Assembly: GCA_002724315.1 (NCBI GenBank)
Contig: PBOJ01000064.1
Location: 35,749 to 99,748, forward strand
Source of the DNA: Planctomycetaceae bacterium
GTDB lineage: Bacteria > Planctomycetota > Planctomycetia > Planctomycetales > Planctomycetaceae
Direction: 5' to 3'
DNA length: 64,000 nucleotides
The first letter of the stretch is position 1, and each line of letters starts with the position of its first letter. Below, one piece after another: positions 56,196 to 64,000 of this stretch. A model generated the notes under the pieces. It was not told the origin of the DNA, made no database searches, and saw only the letters and a program-made list of their open reading frames with translations. The translations under genes were made by a program, and so were the position numbers.

Positions 56196-57230
56196 ATGTC
56201 CAGGCAGTTCAGACCATTGGCGTGGGCGATTCCGATTGGAACGTGGTCCGGGACCCGCGTCGCAGTGAGCGTGTGGTTTGTGCTGGCAGCTGCAGTGCTG
56301 TTCCGGCAACTGGAAGGCTGGTGGCTGGGCCTGTTGGGGACAATGGTGTTGGCCGTCAGCGTTCTGTTGCACGAAATCGCCCGCGTGTGGGTGGCACGTG
56401 CGACGGGGGGCTGGGGTGATGAGATCCTGGCATGGCCACTTGGCAGCTTGGCCGTCATCCAGCCGTCGGTAACGACCCGCGGGCAGGTGCTGACCGCACT
56501 GGCCGGTCCGGGAGTTCATGCGGCCTTTTGTGTTGTCACAGTTGCCGCAGTCTGGCAGGCCGGACTGATGCCCGGCATTCTGATCCCATTCTCTGTTTGG
56601 CCAAACATGACACTGACCGGGGGTGTTGGCCTGGTGCAGGCGGTGATGGTCATGCTGTTCACCGTCAACTGGCTGCTGCTGCTGGTCAATCTGTTGCCGG
56701 TTCATCCGTTTGACTGCGGGCGGCTTCTCGAGTGGACACTTTCGGATTATCTGTCGGAAGAAACGGCTGCCGATGTTTTCCTGAAGCTGGGGGCCCTGGT
56801 CGGCGTGGTGTTGTTTGCGACCGGGATGTTGGTTGATCAGCCCGACTGGCACGGGACATGGGTGGTTGGCCTGGGCGCCGTTGTCCTGGTCGTGAATCTT
56901 GATGAGATTGCCAGTCGCCGAGCGGTGGACGAACTCGAAACGGCGCTTTTGGATTACGAGTTGTCACTTGATGATGTGGTCGAAAATTACTCGTCGCTTG
57001 AGCCCGGGAACGGTGACGGCGAACATTGGGGCCATCCGCGGGACGAAATGCGTTTGGCCGAAGAGCGAGAGGAAGAGCGTCACCGAGAGGTCGAGCAACG
57101 TGTCGACGTTTTGTTGAAGAAGGTTCATCGTTGCGGATTTGACGCACTCAACGACGACGAGAAACAGCAATTGCGTCAGGCCAGTCACCAGTATCGAGAC
57201 CGAGCGACGCGGCCGGGGGAGACTGTCTAG
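56196..57230 (+). CDS. M50-like membrane protein with degenerate zinc motif
   Basis: 344 residues, about six membrane helices, with the site-2-protease layout: GTWSGTRVAVSVWFVL, then LLHEIAR at 58-64, and NLLPVHPFDCGRLL near 165-178. Active M50 enzymes have HExxH; here the second His is Arg63, although Glu60 and Asp173 (third ligand) stay. It is therefore probably inactive as a protease or uses a changed site. After the last helix there is a soluble tail ending in VDVLLKKVHRCGFDALNDDEKQQLRQAS, closely like the tail of the rhomboid protease at 61.3 kb. The lipoprotein gene follows within 40 bases. Confidence 0.8.
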   Translation: MSRQFRPLAWAIPIGTWSGTRVAVSVWFVLAAAVLFRQLEGWWLGLLGTMVLAVSVLLHEIARVWVARATGGWGDEILAWPLGSLAVIQPSVTTRGQVLTALAGPGVHAAFCVVTVAAVWQAGLMPGILIPFSVWPNMTLTGGVGLVQAVMVMLFTVNWLLLLVNLLPVHPFDCGRLLEWTLSDYLSEETAADVFLKLGALVGVVLFATGMLVDQPDWHGTWVVGLGAVVLVVNLDEIASRRAVDELETALLDYELSLDDVVENYSSLEPGNGDGEHWGHPRDEMRLAEEREEERHREVEQRVDVLLKKVHRCGFDALNDDEKQQLRQASHQYRDRATRPGETV

Positions 57231-57265
57231 CAGTGATGATGAGCCAGGAACGGAGGCGGACGACG

Positions 57266-57877
57266 ATGCGGTGGATTGTCGCTGTTGTGCTGGGATCAGT
57301 GGCGTGTGGGATGTCCGGGTGTGGTGAAGAACCGGTGGCACGGATCCCGGTCCGCCCTCCGGGATCACCTCCGGCTCGCCCGGCGGGACAAGCGGCGGCT
57401 TCGGATGGCGATGAGACGATCGGCGACGCAACGACTCGAACTCGTCAGTTGACCGGAATACGGTTTGACGTTCCGGTCGACTGGAATGAACAACCGAAGT
57501 CGGAATTCTACGAGGCGAAGTACGTGATCCCTTCGGAAGAAGGTGAGATGGTCCTGACCCTGACGTCGATGGGAGGCGGGATCGACGCAAATCTCCAACG
57601 TTGGATTGGCCAATTCCAGCAGGACCCCGATGAGGGGCCTCGCCGTGAAACCTTGAGAATTGACGGGGCCAAAAGTGAGTGGTTGGATGTCCGCGGGACG
57701 TTCCGCAGCCGGGTCGGCACGAGTCCGGGGCCACACGAAAACTGGCGGTTGCTTGGGGTGGCGATTCCGATGAAGCCTCGCCCGTTCCTGTTGAAACTGA
57801 TTGGTCCGCGGGCAGCGGTGTCGGGGTTCGAAGCCGATTTCCGCAAGTTTGCCCGGTCGGCTCAGTTGGACCGGTAG
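57266..57877 (+). CDS. Putative lipoprotein, 203 aa
   Basis: Starts MRWIVAVVLGSVACGMSGCGEEP, a lipoprotein-type signal whose lipobox is probably MSGC (alternatively SVAC). The mature part begins with a proline-rich linker and then a compact domain (IRFDVPVDWNEQPKSEF, EMVLTLTSMGGGI, WIGQFQQDPDEGPRRETL). I do not recognise a family. GGAGG upstream supports this ATG; a frame starting 11 codons earlier is less likely. It follows the M50-like gene by 35 bases. Confidence 0.7.
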   Translation: MRWIVAVVLGSVACGMSGCGEEPVARIPVRPPGSPPARPAGQAAASDGDETIGDATTRTRQLTGIRFDVPVDWNEQPKSEFYEAKYVIPSEEGEMVLTLTSMGGGIDANLQRWIGQFQQDPDEGPRRETLRIDGAKSEWLDVRGTFRSRVGTSPGPHENWRLLGVAIPMKPRPFLLKLIGPRAAVSGFEADFRKFARSAQLDR

Positions 57878-57912
57878 ACGGCGGTTCGTTCGCCGCTGGC
57901 GACGACCGGAAA

Positions 57913-58185
57913 TCAGGTGCGGTGGCTGGTTCGACACACGGCGTAAAGAGAGCCACACGCCAGCAGGGCCACCATCAGGTAGCCAAGCGAATCCTGGAAT
58001 GTTCCACCGGTGGTTGAAACCACCTGAGGTTGGCTCGCTCCGCCTGTGTCACCGGCGGCGGTCGGCGCTGCTGTCGGAGGTTGTGCACCGACGGTGGCCG
58101 GCGTGGCCACCAGGATCAGCACCACGGTGATGGTCAACAGTCGGGCGGCGATGGTGACTGCAGATGTCCTGTGTCTCTGCGCCAT
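57913..58185 (-). CDS. Small membrane protein, 90 aa
   Basis: An N-terminal hydrophobic segment (IAARLLTITVVLILVATPATVGAQ) resembling a signal peptide, a short Pro/Thr/Gly linker, and a second membrane helix (YLMVALLACGSLYAVC). The sequence is short and I do not know a family. It converges with the lipoprotein gene. The reading frame is plausible because its composition is unlike shadows of neighbouring genes. Confidence 0.5.
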   Translation of the reverse strand: MAQRHRTSAVTIAARLLTITVVLILVATPATVGAQPPTAAPTAAGDTGGASQPQVVSTTGGTFQDSLGYLMVALLACGSLYAVCRTSHRT

Positions 58186-58273
58186 GGAAGCGGAACCTCG
58201 TCATTCCGTGTGAGGGGCCCGGACGGTCGCTTTCAGCATGATAGGACGGCATCCAGGGATGACAAGCGGCGTG

Positions 58274-59638
58274 TCACCTTGAGCTCTCGGCCAGTGTTTC
58301 TTCGAGCGTCTCGACCAGATCGTTGTTTGACACCTCGTGCTGCTGCCCGCTGACAAGGTCCTTGAGTTGCCAGTTGCCTGCCGCGAATTCGTCGACCCCG
58401 GCGATGATCACCAGCCGGAATCCCTTGCGGTCCGCGTATTTCAGTTGTTTGCCCAACGGGCGTGAGTCGGGGAACACCTCGCAAGAAATCCCGGCCGCTC
58501 GCAGTCGGCGTGCTGTGGCCAGGTAGTCCGCGGTGTGGCTGGCATCGAAGTGAGCGAGCAGTACCGGTGCCGATGTCGATGCGGTCTCCAGCAGTCCCAG
58601 TTCTCCCATGGCCGCCAACAGGCGGTCCAGCCCCAGGCTGGCACCGACTCCGGGAAGCGGCTGGGAAGTGAACAGCTCCGCCAAGTCGTCGTAACGGCCA
58701 CCCGAACAGACGCTGCCGATTTCGGGCAGGTCGTCAAGGAATGTTTCGAAGATGGTTCCGGTGTAGTAATCGAGTCCGCGGGCGATTGCCGGGTCGAGCT
58801 GGATTCGGTCAGCCGGGATTCCGGCAGTTCGACAGGCGGCAAACAATTCGCCCAATCGGGCCACACCCTCGGTGCCGGTTTCGCTGCTCTCCAGCCGGGG
58901 TGCGAGGCTCTCGAGGATTTCCTCGGGAGTCCCCTGGCAATCGGCCAACGCGAGCACACCGGCGGCCTGGTCGGCCGAAAGGCCCACGGCCTGCTGCATC
59001 TCAGCCGCCACCTTGTCGGGGCCGACCTTGGCCAGCTTGTCGAGAGTGCGGAGAACGCCGGTGGCTTGTTCGGTGAGGTCGAGGGTTTCCAGGAGTCCGT
59101 TGAGCAGTCGGCGGTTGTTGACGCGGATCGAGAATGCCTGGAACCCGATCTGCTCCATCAAGTCGTGTATCACGAACAGCGTTTCGATGTCGGATGTGTT
59201 CGACGTGGTTCCGATCGTGTCGAAGTCACATTGAATGAATTCGCGGTATCGTCCCTTCTGAGGCTTTTCGGCTCGCCAGACGGTGCCGACGTGATATCTC
59301 TTGAAGGGAGTGCCGATCTCCTGCAGGTGTTGTGCGGCATAGCGAGCCAGTGGGACGGTCAGGTCGAATCGCATGGCGACGTCGCGATTCCCCTGGTCGG
59401 TGAATCGGAACAACTGCTTGTCGGATTCGTCACCGCCTTTGCCCAGAAGGATCTCGCTGTATTCGAGGGCGGGGGTGTCGATCGGTGAGAATCCGTAACT
59501 GCGATAGACCGACCTCGCAGTATCGATGAGGTGTTCGCGAGCCAGCATGGGGCCGGGCAGGTGGTCGCGAAAGCCCTTCAGAGTAGTGGGCTTGATGCGA
59601 GCCCGTTTGTCAGGTCGGTCCTGGTCGGGTTGGTTCAC
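58274..59638 (-). CDS. hisS: Histidyl-tRNA synthetase
   Basis: Class II aminoacyl-tRNA synthetase, 454 residues from the GTG at 59638. Motif 1 (GFRDHLP region), motif 2 (RYHVGTVWRAEKPQKGRYREFIQCDFD), LDYYTGTIFE and motif 3 (SLGLDRLLAAM) are all seen, as is the C-terminal anticodon-binding domain. The GTG overlaps the stop of the ykgJ-type gene by GTGA, so the two are translated together. Essential housekeeping gene. Confidence 0.96.
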   Translation of the reverse strand: MNQPDQDRPDKRARIKPTTLKGFRDHLPGPMLAREHLIDTARSVYRSYGFSPIDTPALEYSEILLGKGGDESDKQLFRFTDQGNRDVAMRFDLTVPLARYAAQHLQEIGTPFKRYHVGTVWRAEKPQKGRYREFIQCDFDTIGTTSNTSDIETLFVIHDLMEQIGFQAFSIRVNNRRLLNGLLETLDLTEQATGVLRTLDKLAKVGPDKVAAEMQQAVGLSADQAAGVLALADCQGTPEEILESLAPRLESSETGTEGVARLGELFAACRTAGIPADRIQLDPAIARGLDYYTGTIFETFLDDLPEIGSVCSGGRYDDLAELFTSQPLPGVGASLGLDRLLAAMGELGLLETASTSAPVLLAHFDASHTADYLATARRLRAAGISCEVFPDSRPLGKQLKYADRKGFRLVIIAGVDEFAAGNWQLKDLVSGQQHEVSNNDLVETLEETLAESSR

Positions 59639-60066
59639 GGTGTCGCTCCCAACACGGGCAGACTGGTGCGTTGATGACGTGGGACACGGCGTCCAAGCAT
59701 CGCGTCGGCGTATTCTTCGATCTGCTCGGGGCACTCGAAGAGACGGTCATAACAGGAGTTGTTGTCGAATTCGCAGTTGTCGGTCGAATAACTGCGGCAG
59801 ATCGAGGGGCGGTCGGTGTAGATTCCGCAGCGATTTTCGTCGTCGACGTGGTCGCACTGGTTGTGAATCAACAGATACCAACTGTCGTCATCCACAAAGA
59901 TCGAAACATCCCCATGGAGCATGTACCAGCGGAAATTGTCGTAGTCCTGCCGGTCAACCGGAGTGTCGATCGGGAGAGCAAAGTATCGACAGCACTTGGC
60001 GGTGCAGTGATCACAGAGCACCTCACCCGGTGCCAGATCCTCGCGGCGGAAAACGGTTGTTGACAT
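59635..60066 (-). CDS. YkgJ-family cysteine-cluster protein
   Basis: 143 residues starting MSTTVFRREDL. The cysteine pattern CDHCTAKCC near residue 17, then CGIYTDRPSICRSY and SCYDRLFEC matches the YkgJ/CxxCxxxCC family (zinc or iron-sulfur site of unknown role). Its stop overlaps the hisS start by four bases, which ties its expression to histidyl-tRNA synthetase; such coupling is unusual and might hint at translation-related function. The ATG at 60066 is favoured over one 18 codons earlier. Confidence 0.82.
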   Translation of the reverse strand: MSTTVFRREDLAPGEVLCDHCTAKCCRYFALPIDTPVDRQDYDNFRWYMLHGDVSIFVDDDSWYLLIHNQCDHVDDENRCGIYTDRPSICRSYSTDNCEFDNNSCYDRLFECPEQIEEYADAMLGRRVPRHQRTSLPVLGATP

Positions 60067-60308
60067 CGCGATGGTGCCGGGAAAACAAAGAAGTCGCAGG
60101 CGAGAATTTCGGTCGGACACGCTGACCGAGGCAGATTGTAGCCGAGGGGCTCACAGGTGGATATGTCGGTGGGTTGACGTGTTTGTGCCGGTTGTTTGAG
60201 TGACAGCAGGTCGGCACGAGTACCGGTCGGCTCATTCTTCTTGACCGGGCCGGAAGAACGGGCCTAAGATTGACGCGCCAGGAGTTCTGGAGAGAGGTAG
60301 AGGTACCG

Positions 60309-61232
60309 ATGCATACGCTTGGCAAGGTCTTTGCGTGGTTCATTGTTCTCGGGGCGGGAGCCGCCGTCGTTCTGACGGCACGTACGCACCAGGTGCGCTC
60401 GTCGTGGCACAAGTCCCTTTCCAAGCAGCGAACCGACTACGAATCACATGTGAACGATCTCCGAAAGGCCGAGTTTATCCGCGACGCGGCGGTGGTGGAT
60501 CTGGCCAACGTCAAGCGGGGTTGGGGAACGGTCTGGGACGATGTCGATGTTCGAGTGAATCCGCAAAACGGCTACCTGCAGACCAGTGATCAACAGACGC
60601 CCGAGGTGGTTGCTCTGGCTGCGGCCAACAACCAGCAACAGCCGATGATGGTCCACGGGTTCATCAAGCTCGCCGGAGGCAATGTCCGTTTCATCGGGAC
60701 ATTCATCCAGGAGGGAGCTGCCCAGGGTGGCGTCCGGATCTGGAAGCCGACGTGGCAGTTGCGACCCGGTGACCAGGTCGCGGCTTGGAGTTCGGGAAAA
60801 TGGCGACTGCGGACGCTGATCCCGGCTCACCAGAAAACTCGTTTCGTCAATCTCGAGGTCCTGCTCACACAGGGAGATCAGACGGCCTCCGACAAGGGGC
60901 TTGATGCGAACATTAAGGACGCCGTGGACGTGGTGGCCGACGAACAACTGAGACTGAGATTCGCCGAATTGATGGGCGAGAATGCCGACCTGGCCGGTCT
61001 CAAGGGGAAGTTGCCGGATCACATGATCGACGGACTCGTGCGGGCGATTGCCGCGGCCGAGGAAGAACGCAACGTGGCAATCGAAAGAGTCGATGCACTG
61101 CGGCGTGATTTGAAGACGAATCACGACCGAGCCAATCGGTTGCTGAAACAAAACGCCGATCTGGAACGTAGCCTGCCGGGAGCCGCCCCGGCGGCGGCTG
61201 TGACCCGGGTGTCACAGAACTCAAGGAAGTAG
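60309..61232 (+). CDS. Membrane-anchored hypothetical protein, 307 aa
   Basis: An N-terminal helix (VFAWFIVLGAGAAVVLTA) probably anchors it in the membrane; the rest is soluble with a predicted beta domain around residues 95-190 (MVHGFIKLAGGNVRFIGTFI) and a coiled coil near the end (EEERNVAIERVDALRRDLK). The C-terminus is Ala/Pro-rich. I do not recognise a family. The ATG at 60309 has a purine-rich site upstream. The rhomboid gene follows after 100 bases on the same strand. Confidence 0.65.
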   Translation: MHTLGKVFAWFIVLGAGAAVVLTARTHQVRSSWHKSLSKQRTDYESHVNDLRKAEFIRDAAVVDLANVKRGWGTVWDDVDVRVNPQNGYLQTSDQQTPEVVALAAANNQQQPMMVHGFIKLAGGNVRFIGTFIQEGAAQGGVRIWKPTWQLRPGDQVAAWSSGKWRLRTLIPAHQKTRFVNLEVLLTQGDQTASDKGLDANIKDAVDVVADEQLRLRFAELMGENADLAGLKGKLPDHMIDGLVRAIAAAEEERNVAIERVDALRRDLKTNHDRANRLLKQNADLERSLPGAAPAAAVTRVSQNSRK

Positions 61233-61332
61233 AACACCGCGTCTGCTGCTGCGTGGCTTGACGGCGTGTCGAGGGCGTGGCCAGGTGGGTGTTGGTCCCA
61301 GGCTCGGGGCCACAGGATGCCAGGGAGCCGGC

Positions 61333-62481
61333 ATGGGGATCCACAATCGCGAATACCTTCGCGACTCACATTTTCGACCGTCGGAATCTTTTGGTGGGTC
61401 TGGCGGTGGTCCGGGCGGTCCGGTTTCGGCCGTCAAGGTGCTGGTCATCCTCAACGTTGCCGTATTTCTGGCGACGTGGCTGGTTCCCTATCTCGGCAGC
61501 CAACTCGAATTGCCCGCGACGTTTTACGTGGCTCGCCGGGGCGCGGTGATTTATTCACCCGAATCGCGAGAAAGTCTCTCGGGCGTCGACGTGTCCGTGG
61601 GGGCGTATGTCGTCCCCGCGCAAAGTGACGGGGGCAAGTTGCCTTGGAACAAAGACGAGTTTCCCGGCGCGTCTGAACGATTTGAAGAGTTGCGGCGCGA
61701 TGACCTGAACAATTGGGTGTCGGCCGAGGCTGTCGTGGTCGATGGAGGCGGGCGGTTCCTGGTGACCGGAATGATCCGCCAGACGGACATCGGTACGATC
61801 TGGTGGCAATTCCCCTGGCGTCTGATCACCTATGGTTTTTGCCACGATCGGAGCTCCCTTTTCCACCTCGCGTTCAACATGATCTGCCTGTGGATGTTCG
61901 GTCGATTGATCGAGGGGATCTATGGACGCCGTGAGTTTCTTTGGGTGTACCTGTTGGGGGTGTTTCTCAGCGGAGTGTGCCACTTGGTCTGGCAATTGGC
62001 ATCGGGAGGGGATGCGACGCCGATGGTGGGGGCATCCGGTGGCGTGATGGCGGTTATGGTCCTGTCGGCGATTCATTTTCCCAGGATCAAGGTTCTGTTG
62101 TTCCTGATCATTCCCGTGGAACTGGGGAAATTGGTCGTGGGCCTGGTGCTCCTGGATGTGTTGAGAGCAACGGGCGTCTTTGGAGGTGACACGCACATCG
62201 CGTACATGGCACATCTGGGCGGGGCCGCCTTCGGGTACGTTTATTTCCGCAGCGGCATCCGGCTCTCGTCCGGCTGGGAAGGGCGTTTGGGGAAGCTCCG
62301 CCTCTGGCGACGGCGGGTGGTTCGGCCGTCGATCCGCGTGTATCAGCCTCCGGTCGACGGATTCGACGACCAGGTGGACGCGGTTCTCGAGAAGATCAGC
62401 CGTCAAGGGGAAGCGAGCCTGACGGATGGCGAACGTGACCTCTTGATGGAGGCCAGCCGCCGCAAACGCCAGCAAACATGA
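61333..62481 (+). CDS. Rhomboid-family intramembrane serine protease
   Basis: From the ATG at 61333 it has 382 residues. The catalytic dyad is present: Ser235 in GASGG and His294 in YMAHLGG, with HLAFNMICLWMFG and the typical loops of the rhomboid core. A soluble insertion of about 95 residues lies between the first and second helices (residues 62-160). The tail from about residue 345 (VDAVLEKISRQGEASLTDGERDLLMEAS) is a short helical hairpin nearly identical to the tail of the M50-like protein at 56.2 kb. Substrate unknown. Confidence 0.9.
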   Translation: MGIHNREYLRDSHFRPSESFGGSGGGPGGPVSAVKVLVILNVAVFLATWLVPYLGSQLELPATFYVARRGAVIYSPESRESLSGVDVSVGAYVVPAQSDGGKLPWNKDEFPGASERFEELRRDDLNNWVSAEAVVVDGGGRFLVTGMIRQTDIGTIWWQFPWRLITYGFCHDRSSLFHLAFNMICLWMFGRLIEGIYGRREFLWVYLLGVFLSGVCHLVWQLASGGDATPMVGASGGVMAVMVLSAIHFPRIKVLLFLIIPVELGKLVVGLVLLDVLRATGVFGGDTHIAYMAHLGGAAFGYVYFRSGIRLSSGWEGRLGKLRLWRRRVVRPSIRVYQPPVDGFDDQVDAVLEKISRQGEASLTDGERDLLMEASRRKRQQT

Positions 62482-62491
62482 TCGGCTGCGG

Positions 62492-63265
62492 TCACTTTTT
62501 CTGTTTGGGCCGCTTGTCAGTCGACTGAGCCAGGATCCACTCGTAGAGCTTGGGGTTGTCGTAGGTTGCGTCCCAGCAATTGTGACCGAGCTGCGGAAAG
62601 AGCGTGAACCGGATCGGGGCACCGCGATCCCTGAGGTGTGCGACAGTTTTCTGCAGCTCTTCGACCAGGCTGGCTCGGTCCTTGCCCCCGACAGTCGCCC
62701 ATGTCGGCAACTGCAGAAATTGCTTGGAATCGATCTTGGCGGTGCCGCAGATCGGTACGATGGCCGCAAATCGGCCGGGTGCGGCGTTGGCCACTGCCCA
62801 CGTTCCCGCTCCCCCCATGCTCAGGCCTGTCACCGAGGTGCGTTTCCGGTCGACGTTGTAGGTGGCCTGGAGGTAGTTGATCAGTTCGAGCAAGGCGGCC
62901 GCGCTGAAGCGTTCTCCACGACGAACCTGGGGCGAGACGGTGACGAAGGGGAAGTCGGGCCGCTTGGTGACGAGCTTGGGAGGCCCGTGTTTTTTGACCA
63001 GTTCGAGGTCGTCTCCCCGTTCGCCTGACCCGTGGAGAAACAGCAACAACGGGGAGGGGCGTCCACTGGCCTTGTAGGTCCTGGGAAGAAAAATCAGGTA
63101 CCGGCGCGAGTGAGACGGGGTCTTTTGACTCTGGAACTTCTGTCCGACCTGTTTTCCGGGAGTTGGGACCTCAGCGGCATCGGACGAGTTCACCAGCGAA
63201 AGCCAAGCGATGAACAATCCCAGTCCCGCCGTGATATGAGCCAGGTGCTCTCGCCGTGTTCCCAT
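62492..63265 (-). CDS. Secreted alpha/beta-hydrolase (prolyl-oligopeptidase/esterase-like)
   Basis: 257 residues from the ATG at 63265 with a signal-like N-terminus (ITAGLGLFIAWLSLVNSSDA). Alpha/beta-hydrolase landmarks: LLLFLHGSGERGDD (oxyanion region), TGLSMGGAGTW (nucleophile Ser elbow), TWATVGGKDRASLV (acid) and PQLGHNCW (catalytic His). Homologues are often annotated as carboxylesterases or as phospholipase/poly(hydroxyalkanoate)-type secreted enzymes. A frame start 63 codons earlier would remove the signal peptide and overlap the sigma-factor leader. Divergent from the sigma factor gene. Confidence 0.82.
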   Translation of the reverse strand: MGTRREHLAHITAGLGLFIAWLSLVNSSDAAEVPTPGKQVGQKFQSQKTPSHSRRYLIFLPRTYKASGRPSPLLLFLHGSGERGDDLELVKKHGPPKLVTKRPDFPFVTVSPQVRRGERFSAAALLELINYLQATYNVDRKRTSVTGLSMGGAGTWAVANAAPGRFAAIVPICGTAKIDSKQFLQLPTWATVGGKDRASLVEELQKTVAHLRDRGAPIRFTLFPQLGHNCWDATYDNPKLYEWILAQSTDKRPKQKK

Positions 63266-63419
63266 GCCGTGTCTCCGTTTGAAATCCCCGGTGTTGCCTT
63301 CATTCAACGACGACCCACTCCGGAATGCAACGTCTCGGAGGTGTCGACGTGGTGGCGGCTTGCGGGAATGCTGGGATAGACTGAAACCGTCAACTCTCGC
63401 TTCACCGTCGCCACGAAAA

Positions 63420-64000
63420 ATGTCCGATTCGAACATCAATGCATCGGATCTCATCGGCCTGCTTGATCGGGCTCGGGATGGAGATGAACAAGCTCGAGAC
63501 GAGTTGTTCGACCGGTGCCGAAATTACGTCGCGCTTCTGGCTCGAGTGCACATCGAGAGTTGGTTGCAGGCCAAGGTCGATCCGTCGGATCTTGTTCAAC
63601 AGACGTTGCTGGAAGCCTACCGGGGCCTGGATGGGTTTCAGGGCCAGACCGAGGGCGAGTGGCTGGCGTGGATCAAACAAATCCTCAAGCACAACGCCAC
63701 CGACTACATTCGTTCCTACAAGGGGACCGCCAAGCGGCGGATCCAGCGAGAGGTGCCGATGGAGGCTCCTCGGCATGGTTCGAGTCTGTTCCGCATCGAT
63801 CCATCTGACCCTGGAGACACGCCCAGTCAGTTGGTCATGCAACACGAGAACGAAATCCAGTTGGCCGAGGCGGTCAGTCGGCTTGCCGAAGATCACCAGC
63901 AGGTGATCCTGCTGCGGAATGTTCAGCGACTGAGTTTCAACGAGGTGGCCGAGCGGATGGGACGGTCCCGTCCAGCTGTCCAGATGCTCTGGCTGCGAGC
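63420..64000 (+). CDS. ECF-type RNA polymerase sigma factor (3' partial)
   Basis: 193 residues visible up to the window edge, no stop. Region 2 shows DPSDLVQQTLLEAYRGL and region 4 begins with VILLRNVQRLSFNEVAERMGRSRPAVQMLWLRA, the helix-turn-helix part that reads -35 elements. The N-terminus is short. This looks like the planctomycete-expanded ECF group. The ATG at 63420 lacks a clear ribosome site but fits the family start. An anti-sigma or kinase gene may follow outside the window. Confidence 0.9.
   Translation, partial: MSDSNINASDLIGLLDRARDGDEQARDELFDRCRNYVALLARVHIESWLQAKVDPSDLVQQTLLEAYRGLDGFQGQTEGEWLAWIKQILKHNATDYIRSYKGTAKRRIQREVPMEAPRHGSSLFRIDPSDPGDTPSQLVMQHENEIQLAEAVSRLAEDHQQVILLRNVQRLSFNEVAERMGRSRPAVQMLWLR

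Noticed and set aside
58535..59488. Forward frame of 317 codons opposite hisS
   Set aside because: Antisense to a gene with all class II synthetase motifs.
61555..62769. Reverse frame of 404 codons opposite the rhomboid gene
   Set aside because: Overlaps both the rhomboid core and the esterase; composition is His/Pro/Arg-rich and lacks any motif.

Overview
The window reads as a stretch of chromosome from a planctomycete (Planctomycetota, GC-rich, probably order Planctomycetales). I infer this from family content rather than from any rRNA: a DUF1598-like secreted protein, an ECF sigma factor of the type expanded in planctomycetes, an orphan FhcC subunit of the tetrahydromethanopterin C1 pathway, an OleC/OleD pair, an aspartate kinase with four ACT domains, a cytochrome b fused to cytochrome c, and many secreted or membrane proteins without a recognised family. 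I found no tRNA, rRNA, CRISPR array, insertion sequence, integrase or phage gene. The DNA looks like ordinary host chromosome, densely packed in short operons with several 1 to 4 base overlaps.

Layout. 0-9 kb: end of a HEAT-repeat protein, a reverse trio (DUF1844, PhnP-like hydrolase, small unknown), hemD and rny overlapping tail to tail, tilS, and a C45-type acyltransferase/hydrolase. 9-14.3 kb: peptidoglycan precursor cluster murE-murF-mraY-murG, lacking murD, ftsW and murC, then an epimerase. 15.3-20.5 kb: scpA-uvrB, an Ldh-type oxidoreductase, a small membrane protein, tsaE. 20.6-25.1 kb: a gap-free cassette of ABC exporter, MlrC/M81 metallopeptidase and MFS carrier. 25.5-28.3 kb: a glutamine-amidotransferase-like protein lacking its nucleophile cysteine, a strong hairpin, and the long aspartate kinase. 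28.3-33 kb (reverse): DUF1598-like, receiver-like, CaMKII-association-domain, Nramp-like and FHA proteins. 33-36.6 kb: clpX, a SHOCT-type peptide, a KDPG aldolase and two tatA-type genes, one only 59 codons.

37-43 kb: a polytopic membrane protein, a FIST protein, an enolase-superfamily enzyme, ribF and an nrnA-type phosphoesterase. 43.2-46 kb: a two-gene quinol oxidoreductase (Rieske protein; cytochrome b with two c-type haem sites). 46-49.6 kb (reverse): fhcC-oleC-oleD. 49.7-55 kb: an SDR enzyme and two large unknown proteins. 55-64 kb: an ArsM-like methyltransferase, an M50-like protein with a broken zinc motif, lipoproteins, hisS-ykgJ, a rhomboid protease sharing a C-terminal tail with the M50-like protein, an esterase, and the beginning of an ECF sigma factor cut by the window edge.

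The most unusual points are the two enzyme-like proteins with lost catalytic residues (25.5 kb, 56.2 kb), the tail shared by the M50-like and rhomboid proteins, the Nramp-like transporter without metal-binding motifs coupled to a CaMKII-association protein, the compact cytochrome bc operon with b6-type histidine spacing, and a 94-base nested inverted repeat in the gene-free stretch at 36.8 kb. No anti-phage, secondary-metabolite megasynthase or mobile system is visible. All family assignments come from reading motifs by eye; no database search was run.
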